Shown: positions 42,719-52,151, numbered from the stretch's first letter. The stretch: DNA of 64,000 nt from Mucilaginibacter sp. OK268 (GCF_900103125.1 NZ_FNJV01000005.1:62001-126000), one strand, 5' to 3'. Numbers and translations are program-made. The notes: a model not told the origin generated them from the letters alone.

Positions 42719-45004
42719 ATGCAATTAAAACGGAGCATTTGCCTGTTGGGCTTACTAACTTTTGTTTACGCGGATAATTTCGCCCAAAGCACAACCCCCA
42801 AAAAGCCATTGGATGAGGTTGATTATGTTGATCCGTTGATAGGCACTTCTCTAAAAGGTTTTGCCAAGAGTTTTGAGGAAGGCAACGGTGGCGGCGGCAC
42901 CATGCCCTGCGTAAACGTACCCTTTGCCATGACCAATTTTGTAGCGCAAAGTCGCGAAAACAAGATGAGCTACATGGTATACCACTATGAGGATAGTAAG
43001 GTTATCGGGTTCACTGCCAGTCACCAGCCTACCGTTTGGATGGGCGATTATGGCTATGTTTCGGTGATGCCGCAGGTAGGTAAATTGCGTGTTTTACCAA
43101 AGGAACGGGTGCTTTCCTTCAGCCATAAAGATGAAGTGTCAAAGCCATATTACTACTCGGTAAAGCTGAAAACTACCGGTACAGAGAAGATCAAAGCCGA
43201 AATCGCGGGCGCTAATACCTGTGGTATGTTCCGGTTTACTTTCCCCAAGGCCGATCAGGCGCATATCATTATCCAGGGCATCAACCTGAACCCTGAATTA
43301 ACGGACTGGGCCAATGATTATACCGTAAGGATAAAAAAGCTGAAAGGCTACGTACGCGTAGATACGGTAAACAACGAAATAACAGGCTATAACCCCGACA
43401 GGCAGTCGGCCCAGTTAGGTCCAGATTTAAAGAACTTTAAGGGTTATTTTGTCATCAAATTTAACAAGCAGATCAAAAAATACGGTACCTGGGATAAGCA
43501 GGTGATCAACAAGGGCAGTCACGAGCAATATGGTACCCGCATGGGAGCCTTTATATCCTTCCGTACCAAAGCCAATGACGAGGTAAGAGTTGTGGTAGCC
43601 ACCTCATTTATCAGTCTGGAGCAGGCACGCGAAAACCTCAAAAAGGAGATCCCTGATTGGGATTTTGACCGGGTAGTAAAAAACACGCGCGACCAATGGC
43701 AACAGGCTTTAAAAGTGATACAATTAAGCGGGGTAAGCAGGGATCAGAAGACTATTTTCTACACTGCCTTATTCCATACCATGTTGTTTCCGAGGCAGTT
43801 TTCGGAGTATGGCAAATATTACAGCGCTTTTGATGATAAGGTGCACAAAGGCGAATCGTACAATGATTATTCACTTTGGGATACCTTCAGGGCGCTGCAT
43901 CCGCTGCTAACCCTTACTCAACCTCAACGGGTTGATGGGATGGTGCAATCGCTGCTGCAAATGTACCAGGAGGGTGGCTGGATGCCGATGTGGCCAAACC
44001 CAACCTATACCAATATTATGATAGGTACCCATGGCGATGCCGTTGTGGCCGATGCTTATGTGAAAGGATTTCGCGGATTTGATACCAAGCTGGCTTATGA
44101 GGCGCTGCATAAAGACTCCTACGATGCCCCGGATGGCGATACCCACAAACGCTGGGGCGACCGCGACCTGTGGACAAGCTTTGAAGCCCGTGGTGGCTTG
44201 ACCAACTATCATAAATTAGGCTATATACCTGTGGATAAGACCCGGGAATCTGTTTCGCGTACCATTGAATATTCTATTGATGATTATGCAGTAGCCCAGG
44301 TGGCCAAAGGTTTAGGTAAGGATGATGACTATAAACAGCTGATGGCCTGGAGTAAAAACTACCAGAACGTGTACAATAGAGCAACCGGTTTTATGGCTCC
44401 GCGTAATTCAGACGGGCATTTTTCTGCCAAACCGGATTCCGGTTTTACGGAAGGCACCAAGTGGACCTATACCTTCGGCGCCATGCATGATATACCGGGG
44501 ATGATTAAACTGATGGGCGGTGAAAAGGCCTTTGCCGATAAACTGAGCCTGAATTTTAGCGGCGGCCACTATCGCGCGGATAACGAACCTGGCCATCATT
44601 ACCTGTACCTGTTTAACTATTGCGGCATGCCCTGGAAAACACAGGAACTGGTACGGGAACATACTTCGAAACAGAACTTCAGGAACGCGGCCATCGGCAT
44701 CAACGGCAATGATGATTGCGGCCAGACTTCGGCCTGGTATATTTTCAACGTGATGGGCTTTTACCCGGTGGCGCCAGCATCAGGCGTTTACAGCATTGGG
44801 GCGCCGCAGTTTCCTTATATAGTTTTGAACTTACAGCATGGTAAAAAACTGATCATCAAGGCTACAGGTCTTTCAGCTAAAAATAAGTATGTGAAGGCCG
44901 TAAGCTTTAATGGTACACCAATAAAAGATTACATCATCTCGCACAAGGAGATCAGCGAGGGCGGGACGCTGGTATTTATTATGACCGATAAACCGCAGAA
45001 GTAA
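42719..45004 (+). CDS. GH92 family glycosidase, probable alpha-mannosidase
   Basis: The ATG at 42719 gives 761 residues with a good signal peptide (MQLKRSICLLGLLTFVYADN, cleavage near FAQ). ATGs at 42638 and 42647 would add an unlikely extension. GH92 signatures are VDPLIGTS near the start, WDTFRALHPL, NEPGHHYLYLFNYCG and GNDDCGQTSAWYIF. The segment GGWMPMWPNPTYTNIMIGTHG has Tyr430 where related proteins, as I recall them, have a Glu; that residue may be the general acid, so activity or leaving group could differ. It converges with the LacI gene. Confidence 0.88.
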   Translation: MQLKRSICLLGLLTFVYADNFAQSTTPKKPLDEVDYVDPLIGTSLKGFAKSFEEGNGGGGTMPCVNVPFAMTNFVAQSRENKMSYMVYHYEDSKVIGFTASHQPTVWMGDYGYVSVMPQVGKLRVLPKERVLSFSHKDEVSKPYYYSVKLKTTGTEKIKAEIAGANTCGMFRFTFPKADQAHIIIQGINLNPELTDWANDYTVRIKKLKGYVRVDTVNNEITGYNPDRQSAQLGPDLKNFKGYFVIKFNKQIKKYGTWDKQVINKGSHEQYGTRMGAFISFRTKANDEVRVVVATSFISLEQARENLKKEIPDWDFDRVVKNTRDQWQQALKVIQLSGVSRDQKTIFYTALFHTMLFPRQFSEYGKYYSAFDDKVHKGESYNDYSLWDTFRALHPLLTLTQPQRVDGMVQSLLQMYQEGGWMPMWPNPTYTNIMIGTHGDAVVADAYVKGFRGFDTKLAYEALHKDSYDAPDGDTHKRWGDRDLWTSFEARGGLTNYHKLGYIPVDKTRESVSRTIEYSIDDYAVAQVAKGLGKDDDYKQLMAWSKNYQNVYNRATGFMAPRNSDGHFSAKPDSGFTEGTKWTYTFGAMHDIPGMIKLMGGEKAFADKLSLNFSGGHYRADNEPGHHYLYLFNYCGMPWKTQELVREHTSKQNFRNAAIGINGNDDCGQTSAWYIFNVMGFYPVAPASGVYSIGAPQFPYIVLNLQHGKKLIIKATGLSAKNKYVKAVSFNGTPIKDYIISHKEISEGGTLVFIMTDKPQK

Positions 45005-45027
45005 GTTATAAAATATTAAAAATCTGA

Positions 45028-46062
45028 TTAGTCGGTGGCACGTGTGGAGTCCCTGACTATCAGTTTGGATGGCAGCGTTATATTTTCCTTTTCCAGCTGT
45101 ATAGGCTTACCCGCAAGGTGACCAAATAAAAGCTCTGCGGCTTTGCGGCCCATGTCATAAGCCGGTTGTAAAACGGTGGTAAGCGGTGGATTCAATATAG
45201 CCGCGGTGATCTGGTTGGTAAAACATACTACTTTGATATCGTTGGGGATGTTCAACTTTAATTCCTCGCAAGCGAGGTAAGTGGTTGTGGCCAGGTGCTC
45301 AACTGTCGCGATGATCCCATCGGGTTTGACGGTGGTAATGTGCTCTTTTAAAACGGCTATGTTTTCCTGGTTATACTTATTAGAGCAGCTGATTATATTT
45401 TCTTCTTTGGATTTAACCTGATGTTCGGTCAGTGCCTTTTTATAACCACCTTCACGGGCTTGCAAAATAGAAGGGTAGCCTTCAATAGTAACCAATGATA
45501 TGTTTTTACAACCCTGTTCAAGCAGATGTTTGGTAGCCATATAGGCACTGTTAAAATCGTCGGTTTTGATCTTGGCGGTAGGGATATCTTCACAAACCCG
45601 ATCGAAGAAAACAATGGGCACACCGGCCTGTTGCAGTTCTTGTATATGCTTGATGTCCTTGGTGTTACTGGCAACCGACATGAGCACCCCATCTACGCGG
45701 CCACTGCTCAGATCGTTAAACATTTGTGCCTCACGTTCATAACTGTCGTGGGTTAAATAGATCAAGGCATGGTATTTTTCCTGGCCAACAATGCTTTCGA
45801 TGCCATTGATAGCCTGGCTAAAAAAGCTGTCAGCAATTTCGGGAATAATAATGGCGATAGTATTACTTGATCGTTTCCGGAGACTGCTGGCATAAGGATT
45901 GGGTACATAGTGCAGCAATTTCGCGGTTTCTATAACCCTTTGTTTGGTTTCCTCACCAATGTCATGACTGTCCCTGAGTGCCTTTGATATAGTTGCAATA
46001 GATACATTTAACACCTTGGCAAGTGTCTTCATGTTTACTTTGTTACTTTTTGCTTCGGCCAT
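45028..46062 (-). CDS. LacI-family transcriptional regulator
   Basis: This 344-residue protein has an N-terminal helix-turn-helix (MKTLAKVLNVSIATISKAL) with the hinge helix around YASSLRKRSSN, and a periplasmic-binding-protein-like effector domain. It ends 23 bases after the GH92 stop (convergent) and is divergent to the inositol oxygenase gene across 272 bases containing two inverted repeats, so it likely controls that operon and itself. The effector is probably a sugar or cyclitol. An ATG eleven codons in is a possible alternative start. Confidence 0.93.
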   Translation of the reverse strand: MAEAKSNKVNMKTLAKVLNVSIATISKALRDSHDIGEETKQRVIETAKLLHYVPNPYASSLRKRSSNTIAIIIPEIADSFFSQAINGIESIVGQEKYHALIYLTHDSYEREAQMFNDLSSGRVDGVLMSVASNTKDIKHIQELQQAGVPIVFFDRVCEDIPTAKIKTDDFNSAYMATKHLLEQGCKNISLVTIEGYPSILQAREGGYKKALTEHQVKSKEENIISCSNKYNQENIAVLKEHITTVKPDGIIATVEHLATTTYLACEELKLNIPNDIKVVCFTNQITAAILNPPLTTVLQPAYDMGRKAAELLFGHLAGKPIQLEKENITLPSKLIVRDSTRATD

Positions 46063-46112
46063 CGGGGTATTGGTTTTCGGGATTTTAACTATCTGTTAAG
46101 TGATTTTTTATC

Positions 46113-46135
46113 GCTAAACTATAAAAAAGTTTAGC
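46113..46135. promoter_or_regulatory. Inverted repeat upstream of the LacI gene
   Basis: GCTAAACT (46113-46120) and AGTTTAGC (46128-46135) form a perfect 8-7-8 dyad, 51 bases upstream of the LacI start codon. It may be an operator for autoregulation. The 7-base spacer is longer than usual for LacI proteins. Confidence 0.45.
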
Positions 46136-46199
46136 AAGGTAATAAAAATAGCGTTTAAAATAAGTGAGGATAATATAGCTGTCATTTGTACAGTTTAAG

Positions 46200-46209
46200 T
46201 AAACGTTTA
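46200..46209. promoter_or_regulatory. Candidate LacI operator TAAACGTTTA
   Basis: TAAACGTTTA is a perfect 10-base palindrome with the central CG typical of LacI-family operators. It lies 125 bases upstream of the inositol oxygenase start, in the divergent spacer. A 10-base direct repeat CAGCTATAAA (46271-46280, 46284-46293) lies downstream, nearer the gene. Confidence 0.5.
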
Positions 46210-46334
46210 AGCAAATAAATACGGAGTTTTTGATAAATCTGATTCTAAAAATGGACAAATTTGTATAACACAGCTATAAAAACCAGCTATAAAGGATTGT
46301 TTACCAATTATATTTCCTTTTAAATTATAACATC

Positions 46335-47216
46335 ATGAGCAAGATAATCGGAACGCCGGAACAAGGCCCTCTAAATTCCATAGAAGAATGGGAAGATGAT
46401 TTATTAGTTCGTTATCCGGATGCTGATTCCATAGCCGCTGGCAGGGATACGCAAGCATATCGCGACTACGAAGCCACTACAAAAGATAGTGTAAGGGAGT
46501 TTTATCGCTTACAGCACATCAACCAAACCTATGATTTTGTATTGCAAAAGAAACAACAATATCTGTCGTTTGATAAACAGGAGATGACGGTTTGGGAAGC
46601 CTTTGATTTTTTAAACCAACTGGTTGATGACTCCGACCCGGATACTGACCTGGATCAATTACAGCATCTGCTGCAAACATCAGAAGCTATCCGTGCAGAT
46701 GGCCGTCCTGATTGGATGGTGTTAACAGGCTTATTCCATGATCTGGGTAAGGTATTATGCCTTTTTGGCGAGCCCCAATGGGCCGTAGTGGGCGATAGCT
46801 ACCCGGTGGGATGCGCTTTTTCTGACAAGATCGTATACGCGCAATATTTTGATCAAAACCCCGATCATCACGACCCTCGATATAATACCAAATATGGCGT
46901 TTATGAGCCAAATTGTGGTTTAGAGAACGTACACATGACCTGGGGACACGATGAGTATATTTACCATATTATGAAGCCTTATCTGCCTGAGCAGGCATTG
47001 TACATGCTTCGTTACCACTCATTTTATCCACAGCACAGGGAAAATGCTTACAGTCATTTAATGACCCCGCATGATCATCAGTTATTTAAATCGGTTGATC
47101 TGTTTAACCCATATGACCTTTATTCCAAGAGTCCCGTGCCACCGGATTGGAAAAAACTGCGCCCGTACTATGAAGATCTGGTTGCTAAATATTTACCGGC
47201 AACATTGAAATTCTAA
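46335..47216 (+). CDS. myo-Inositol oxygenase (MIOX)
   Basis: This 293-residue protein opens the inositol ring with O2 to give D-glucuronate, using a di-iron centre in an HD-like fold. All six iron ligands can be placed: His111 (LQHLLQTSEAIR), His135 and Asp136 (GLFHDLGK), His205 (WGHDEYIYH), His228 (YHSFYPQH) and Asp261 (NPYDLYSK). LFGEPQWAVVGD and PYYEDLVAKY are also family motifs. Length is close to animal MIOX. It is divergent from the LacI gene and 148 bases upstream of the symporter gene. Confidence 0.95.
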   Translation: MSKIIGTPEQGPLNSIEEWEDDLLVRYPDADSIAAGRDTQAYRDYEATTKDSVREFYRLQHINQTYDFVLQKKQQYLSFDKQEMTVWEAFDFLNQLVDDSDPDTDLDQLQHLLQTSEAIRADGRPDWMVLTGLFHDLGKVLCLFGEPQWAVVGDSYPVGCAFSDKIVYAQYFDQNPDHHDPRYNTKYGVYEPNCGLENVHMTWGHDEYIYHIMKPYLPEQALYMLRYHSFYPQHRENAYSHLMTPHDHQLFKSVDLFNPYDLYSKSPVPPDWKKLRPYYEDLVAKYLPATLKF

Positions 47217-47243
47217 GCGGGTTTTCTACCAATACCCCATTAA

Positions 47244-47280
47244 CATAACCGCTGGTGACATTATATCACCGGCGGTTATG
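47244..47280 (+). terminator. Hairpin after the inositol oxygenase gene
   Basis: CATAACCGCTGGTGA (47244-47258) pairs with TCACCGGCGGTTATG (47266-47280) with one G-U pair and a 7-base loop. TCAATTCATTTTA follows. It should end or attenuate transcription between the oxygenase and symporter genes. Confidence 0.7.
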
Positions 47281-47364
47281 TCAATTCATTTTATTTCATA
47301 GATTTGAAAAATTGAACCGGCCTTGAAATTACCGGCCTAAATTTCCTATTGCAAAAAAATACTC

Positions 47365-49053
47365 ATGCTGAAACACATTTCTACGGCCGATCTGTTGGTC
47401 TTTTTCTTCTATTTTATCATAGTTGCCAGTTACGGATACTACATTTATAATCGCCGTAAAAAAGAAACCAATAATAGCTCACACAGCTTTTTCCTGGCCG
47501 AAGGATCACTCACCTGGTGGGCCATAGGTGCCTCTATTATAGCCTCTAATATTTCGGCAGAGCAGTTTATCGGTATGAGTGGCGACGGTTTTTTTGCCGG
47601 GATAGCTGTAGCGGTTTATGAATGGGTAGGCGCAGCCGCCTTGATCATTGTGGCGGTGTTTTTTATGCCGATATATATTAAGAATAAGATATTCACCATG
47701 CCTCAGTTCCTGCAGGATAGGTATAACGGTGGAGTGGCACTGGTGATGTCGATATTCTGGCTGCTTTTGTACGTATTCATTAACCTTACCGCTATCTTAT
47801 ACCTTGGGGCTTTAGCCATTAACGGTTTGTTGGGCGGTGAGTATTTCCACCAGATCATGATCGGCTTGGCTATATTCGGGGTTATTATTGCCCTGGGGGG
47901 TATGCAGGTGGTAGGTTATACCGATGTTATACAAGTGGGGGTGCTCATTATTGGAGGCCTTGCTATTACTTACCTGTCATTAACCATTGTGAGCGAAAAA
48001 TTTGGCTTTGGCACCAATGTGCTTACCGGCTTTAATTTGCTATTGAAAAACGCGCCCGATCACTTTCACCTGATATTTAAAAAACCTACAGCCGGTGCTT
48101 CAACCGAAACCATAACCAAATACTTGATTTTACCTGGTTTTGCTATGTATGTTTCGGGACAATGGATCAGTAACTTGAATTACTGGGGCTGTAATCAATA
48201 CATCACCCAAAGGGCTTTGGGCGCTAACATCACTACGGCCCGTACCGGTATCTTATTTGCCAGCTTACTAAAAATACTGATGCCGGTAATTGTAATGCTG
48301 CCGGGCATTGTAGCCTTTGTACTATATAAAAATGGTCATCTGCCGCAATTAGCCGGGGGTAAGGATGGTGCTTATTCAGCTATGTTGTCCTTTTTGCCAT
48401 CTGGTTTAAAAGGCTTGTCATTAGCGGTTTTAACGGCCGCTATAGTAGCATCGCTGGCTGGTAAGGTTAACAGTATTGCCACCATTTTTACGCTGGATAT
48501 CTATAAAAAATACATGAAAAAAGATGCCAGCGAACGCCGTATGGTTTGGACAGGCAGAATGGCTATTTTAATGAGTTTACTAATAGCCGTGATGTTTACC
48601 TGGAACGATGTTTTAGGCATCGGTAGCGCGGGCGGATATACCTTTGTGCAGAAATACTCCAGCTTTGTAAGTCCGGGTGTATTGGCTACTTTCCTGTTGG
48701 GTATGTTTTGGAAAAGAACCACTGCCGAAGCAGCAGTTATTGGCATATTGGTAGGCTTTGCTTCTTCCGTGTTTTTCAACCAGTTTGCCGTCCAATTGCT
48801 TGGGCCTGAAACGATATTGTACTCGGCATTTCACAATGCGAAGGGTGATTATGAGATCCCATTTTTTATCTCTCTGAGCTGGTCGTTCCTGATCACCTTT
48901 ATTGTTATGATAGCCGTTAGCTTAAGAGGACAGGTTATCAATGCTAAAGCTATTGTTATTGAAAGATCGATGTTTAAATTAAAACCATCATCGATTATAC
49001 TGATAGCTGTGATACTGATACTGTTATCAGCCATCTACGTAAGGTTCTGGTAA
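47365..49053 (+). CDS. Sodium/solute symporter (SSS, SGLT-like)
   Basis: This 562-residue inner-membrane protein has about 14 hydrophobic helices. SNISAEQFIGMSGDGF and ASLAGKVNSIATIFTLDIY are hallmark segments of SGLT-type sodium/sugar symporters such as vSGLT. It follows the oxygenase gene on the same strand, so inositol or glucuronate uptake is plausible. The last helix ends close to the C-terminus. The true substrate is not shown by sequence alone. Confidence 0.92.
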   Translation: MLKHISTADLLVFFFYFIIVASYGYYIYNRRKKETNNSSHSFFLAEGSLTWWAIGASIIASNISAEQFIGMSGDGFFAGIAVAVYEWVGAAALIIVAVFFMPIYIKNKIFTMPQFLQDRYNGGVALVMSIFWLLLYVFINLTAILYLGALAINGLLGGEYFHQIMIGLAIFGVIIALGGMQVVGYTDVIQVGVLIIGGLAITYLSLTIVSEKFGFGTNVLTGFNLLLKNAPDHFHLIFKKPTAGASTETITKYLILPGFAMYVSGQWISNLNYWGCNQYITQRALGANITTARTGILFASLLKILMPVIVMLPGIVAFVLYKNGHLPQLAGGKDGAYSAMLSFLPSGLKGLSLAVLTAAIVASLAGKVNSIATIFTLDIYKKYMKKDASERRMVWTGRMAILMSLLIAVMFTWNDVLGIGSAGGYTFVQKYSSFVSPGVLATFLLGMFWKRTTAEAAVIGILVGFASSVFFNQFAVQLLGPETILYSAFHNAKGDYEIPFFISLSWSFLITFIVMIAVSLRGQVINAKAIVIERSMFKLKPSSIILIAVILILLSAIYVRFW

Positions 49054-49070
49054 TAATTAGGATAATATCT

Positions 49071-49100
49071 AAAGGCCGTCTCGTAGAGACGGCCTTTTTT
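49071..49100 (+). terminator. Rho-independent terminator after the symporter gene
   Basis: AAAGGCCGTCTC (49071-49082) and GAGACGGCCTTT (49086-49097) form a perfect 12-bp stem with a GTA loop, followed by TTTGTTT. Confidence 0.92.
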
Positions 49101-49239
49101 GTTTAAATTAAATAAGACCCGATTTTATTTGAAGTTGCTTATTATCATATTATTATATCACTCTATTTTGGTTTTAAATAAATTTAAGTACGTTTAACGA
49201 CAAAAAAATAATAATTCAAAACAACTTTATTTAAGCCTT

Positions 49240-50718
49240 ATGAGATTTAAAAAACCGTTAGATTTATTACTAAAAGAAGCCTCTGAAACTGGTGGCGGTA
49301 CGTTAAAGCGCACTTTAAGCAGTTTTAATCTGGTTACCATGGGGATAGGTGCGATAATAGGGGCAGGGCTATTTTCACTTACCGGCCTGGCTGCTGCCAA
49401 TAATGCAGGCCCGGCTGTTACCATATCATTTGTAATAGGTGCTATCGGTTGCGCGTTTGCTGGGTTATGTTATGCTGAATTTGCCAGTATGATCCCAATC
49501 GCTGGTTCTGCTTATACTTATTCTTATGCAACCATGGGTGAATTTACAGCCTGGATAATTGGATGGGATCTGGTATTGGAATATGCATTAGGCGCAGCAA
49601 CGGTATCCATTAGCTGGTCGCAATATTTAACCAAGTTTTTGCATTATTTCAATTGGGAAATACCACCCCAGTTTACCAAGTCGCCCTGGGAAAACATTAC
49701 GCTTGCTGATGGCTCGGTGGTTCATGGAATCATGAATCTTCCGGCTGTATTTATCATTGTTTGCTTATCCTTATTATTGATTCGCGGCACCAGGGAATCG
49801 GCTTTTGTAAATAACTTATTGGTTGTGCTTAAAGTTGCTGTCGTATTAGTTTTTATAGCTGTTGGCTGGGGCTTTATTAATCCGGCCAATCATACCCCTT
49901 ACATTCCGGAAAACACAGGTAAATTTGGTGAATTTGGCTGGTCCGGTGTATTGCGGGGCGCTGGCGTAGTGTTCTTTGCCTTTATTGGCTTCGACGCGGT
50001 TTCAACAGCTGCCCAGGAGGCAAAAGATCCTAAACGCGGTATGCCGATAGGTATAATAGGCTCACTGGTAGTATGTACCATATTGTACGTATTATTTTCG
50101 CATGTAATGACTGGAGTTGCCAATTATAAAGAATTTAAAGAAAGCGCCGCGCCTGTTGCAGTAGCCATAGCCAAAACCCCCTATGCCTGGTTACAAAAAT
50201 CAATCATAGTAGCTATATTGGCCGGTTATACTTCGGTGATATTGGTGATGCTTATGGGGCAATCCCGTATTTTTTATACCATGGCAAAGGATGGATTGAT
50301 ACCTAAAACATTTGCATCGGTTCACAAAAAATTCCAGACCCCGTATAAATCAAATCTATTATTCGCGGTATTTGTGAGTTTATTTGCCGCTTTTGTGCCT
50401 GTAAGGGTGGTAGGTGAAATGGTATCTATCGGAACATTATTCGCGTTTGTTTTGGTTTGTGTTGGCGTAATGGTGATGCGGAAATCAGATCCAAATACTC
50501 CGCGTCCTTTCAGAACACCATGGGTGCCTTTTGTGCCGATAGCGGGTATTATCATATGCGTTGTGATGATGGTTTCATTACCCCTTGATACCTGGATCCG
50601 TTTGGCTGTTTGGATGATCCTTGGCTTGGTTATTTATTTCTTCTATAGTAAAAAGCATTCACTCATCCGTAATGGTATCGTGAATATTCCGAAAGACCCA
50701 ATAAACCCACATTTTTAA
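49240..50718 (+). CDS. APC-family amino-acid permease (CAT-like)
   Basis: This 492-residue inner-membrane protein has about 12-14 helices. The first helix carries MGIGAIIGAGLFSLTG, the substrate-binding unwound helix of APC permeases; FAFIGFDAVSTAAQEAKDP is the typical sixth-helix region of cationic and branched amino-acid transporters (YfnA/CAT). It is likely transcribed alone, with a terminator on each side. The exact amino acid cannot be told. Confidence 0.92.
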   Translation: MRFKKPLDLLLKEASETGGGTLKRTLSSFNLVTMGIGAIIGAGLFSLTGLAAANNAGPAVTISFVIGAIGCAFAGLCYAEFASMIPIAGSAYTYSYATMGEFTAWIIGWDLVLEYALGAATVSISWSQYLTKFLHYFNWEIPPQFTKSPWENITLADGSVVHGIMNLPAVFIIVCLSLLLIRGTRESAFVNNLLVVLKVAVVLVFIAVGWGFINPANHTPYIPENTGKFGEFGWSGVLRGAGVVFFAFIGFDAVSTAAQEAKDPKRGMPIGIIGSLVVCTILYVLFSHVMTGVANYKEFKESAAPVAVAIAKTPYAWLQKSIIVAILAGYTSVILVMLMGQSRIFYTMAKDGLIPKTFASVHKKFQTPYKSNLLFAVFVSLFAAFVPVRVVGEMVSIGTLFAFVLVCVGVMVMRKSDPNTPRPFRTPWVPFVPIAGIIICVVMMVSLPLDTWIRLAVWMILGLVIYFFYSKKHSLIRNGIVNIPKDPINPHF

Positions 50719-50739
50719 AAGAGCGGATCTTGTTCAATA

Positions 50740-50770
50740 AAAATGGCCTGTAAATTTTACAGGCCATTTT
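50740..50770. terminator. Bidirectional terminator between convergent genes
   Basis: AAAATGGCCTGTAAA and TTTACAGGCCATTTT (50740-50770) pair perfectly around one central base. A and T runs on both sides let it serve the permease (plus) and the hmuS-like gene (minus). Confidence 0.9.
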
Positions 50771-50791
50771 GCTTTTCATAGGTATGTTATA

Positions 50792-51301
50792 TTATTTGGA
50801 GGTGTGGTTCACCAGCTCGCGCCATTCTGTTAATTCGGGGATGCCTGGTTTGCGTTTACCGAACATTTGCAGTATCATTTCGCCCTCAGCATCGTTCAGT
50901 TCAATAGAGTTTACATCACCGTCTGTTGATGGTTTAATTACGTGCCATACCCCGGCTACCAAGTCTTCGCGCAGGTGCAGGTTAAATTCCGGATCGAGTA
51001 CATTAAACCATGGCCCCATCGGTACCAATTTGGTGATGTTACCGCTATGGATCTGGATACAGCCTTTATTACCTACAAATATCATCACAGGTATTTGCTG
51101 CCCTGAGCATGTTTCGGCAATGGTTTTGAACGCTTGCAGATCAACTTTTTTAGCATACCCCGCAGGAGCCAGGTGCAATGCCTGTGTACGGCTCAATTTA
51201 AACTTTCTTAACAAGCCAAAAAACTCATGGCTATCTTTCATGGCTTTCCAGGCATCCTGAAAGGCGGTGATTTCTAGGCCTCCGGTTAACCAGTTTTCAA
51301 A
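50792..51301 (-). pseudogene. C-terminal half of a HemS/HmuS-type heme-degrading factor, probably 5'-truncated
   Basis: From the internal ATG at 51241 the ORF encodes 149 residues; the frame is open back to a stop at 51302-51304. The sequence matches the second repeat of HmuS/HemS proteins: RTQALHLAPAGYAKKVD, FVGNKGCIQIHSG, MGPWFNVLDPEFNLHLRED and GKRKPGIPELTEW. Full proteins are about 340-350 residues, so the N-terminal half is missing. The homologous part continues upstream of the ATG (DAWKAMKDSHEFFG), which indicates a broken gene. A short stand-alone heme carrier (HutX-like) is the alternative. Confidence 0.65.
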
Positions 51302-51305
51302 TCAT

Positions 51306-52151
51306 ATGATTAGTTCTGGAGGGTTGTTCCTGATGAATGTACATATGCGGTTCAATGAACCGGCCAACATTCTGTTCGAGATAGAAGGCGAAACCGTAAC
51401 CTCCCAGTTTATATTTTATGAGCACAAGCAGGCGGTTGAGGATAAGCAGCGCATAAAAAAAATGCGGGGAGGGGCGAGGCATAATATTCGTTATATACCG
51501 TCACTATCAGGTAAATATGAGTTGCTGCCAGATGTGGTTTACAACTACTTCCTGGTGGTGCTGTCAAAAGAATATTATTTTCATCTCATTAACCAGGATT
51601 CTTCGTTGCATGCCGATTTTGTACAGGAGATCAAGAATGGAAAATACACCTCCATATCGGCGCAGGATCTATTGGTTTCGCATGAGATGAAACAAACCAT
51701 CAACGATATTGTGGAATGCAAAAGAACAGGAGAGCTGAAACGCCTGCATACCGAATCGAAAATACTGGAACTACTGATGCTCCAGATGGAGCAACTCCAG
51801 AATGATCAGCACGATGAGGTACGAAAGTATACCAATCTGGAGCAGGAAAAAATAGAGCAAGCCCGGGATATTTTAGATCAGGATTTCGCTAATCCACCAG
51901 TGTTGCCGGTTTTATCGCGCATGGTATCCCTGAATGAATTTAAATTAAAACGTGGTTTTAAAGCCTATTTCGGCACTACCATTTATGGATACGTTACCCG
52001 GTTAAAAATGGAACGTGCCCGTCACCTGCTTGTTGATCAGAAAATGACTATTAGGGAAGTAACTTATGAGGTTGGCTTTAAGCATCAGTCGCACCTGTCT
52101 GAAGCATTCAAAAAATATTTTGGGATACTACCCAGTGAGATCAGGAGTTAA
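51306..52151 (+). CDS. AraC-family transcriptional regulator (PchR-like), shortened at the N-terminus
   Basis: From the ATG at 51306 the protein has 281 residues; an ATG at 51267 would add 13 with no homology I can see. The C-terminal two-HTH domain is complete: VSLNEFKLKRGFKAYFGTT, then MTIREVTYEVGFKHQSHLSEAFKKYFGILPS. The N-terminal ligand domain begins at GGLFLMNVHMRFNEP, which in PchR-like relatives is preceded by several tens of residues. It starts where the hmuS-like fragment on the other strand ends. PchR-like regulators often control iron or heme uptake, which fits the neighbour. Confidence 0.75.
   Translation: MISSGGLFLMNVHMRFNEPANILFEIEGETVTSQFIFYEHKQAVEDKQRIKKMRGGARHNIRYIPSLSGKYELLPDVVYNYFLVVLSKEYYFHLINQDSSLHADFVQEIKNGKYTSISAQDLLVSHEMKQTINDIVECKRTGELKRLHTESKILELLMLQMEQLQNDQHDEVRKYTNLEQEKIEQARDILDQDFANPPVLPVLSRMVSLNEFKLKRGFKAYFGTTIYGYVTRLKMERARHLLVDQKMTIREVTYEVGFKHQSHLSEAFKKYFGILPSEIRS

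Noticed and set aside
50769..51260. Plus-strand ORF of 163 codons opposite the hmuS-like sequence
   Set aside because: The minus strand encodes clear HmuS motifs; the plus frame shows no recognisable protein and is a shadow.
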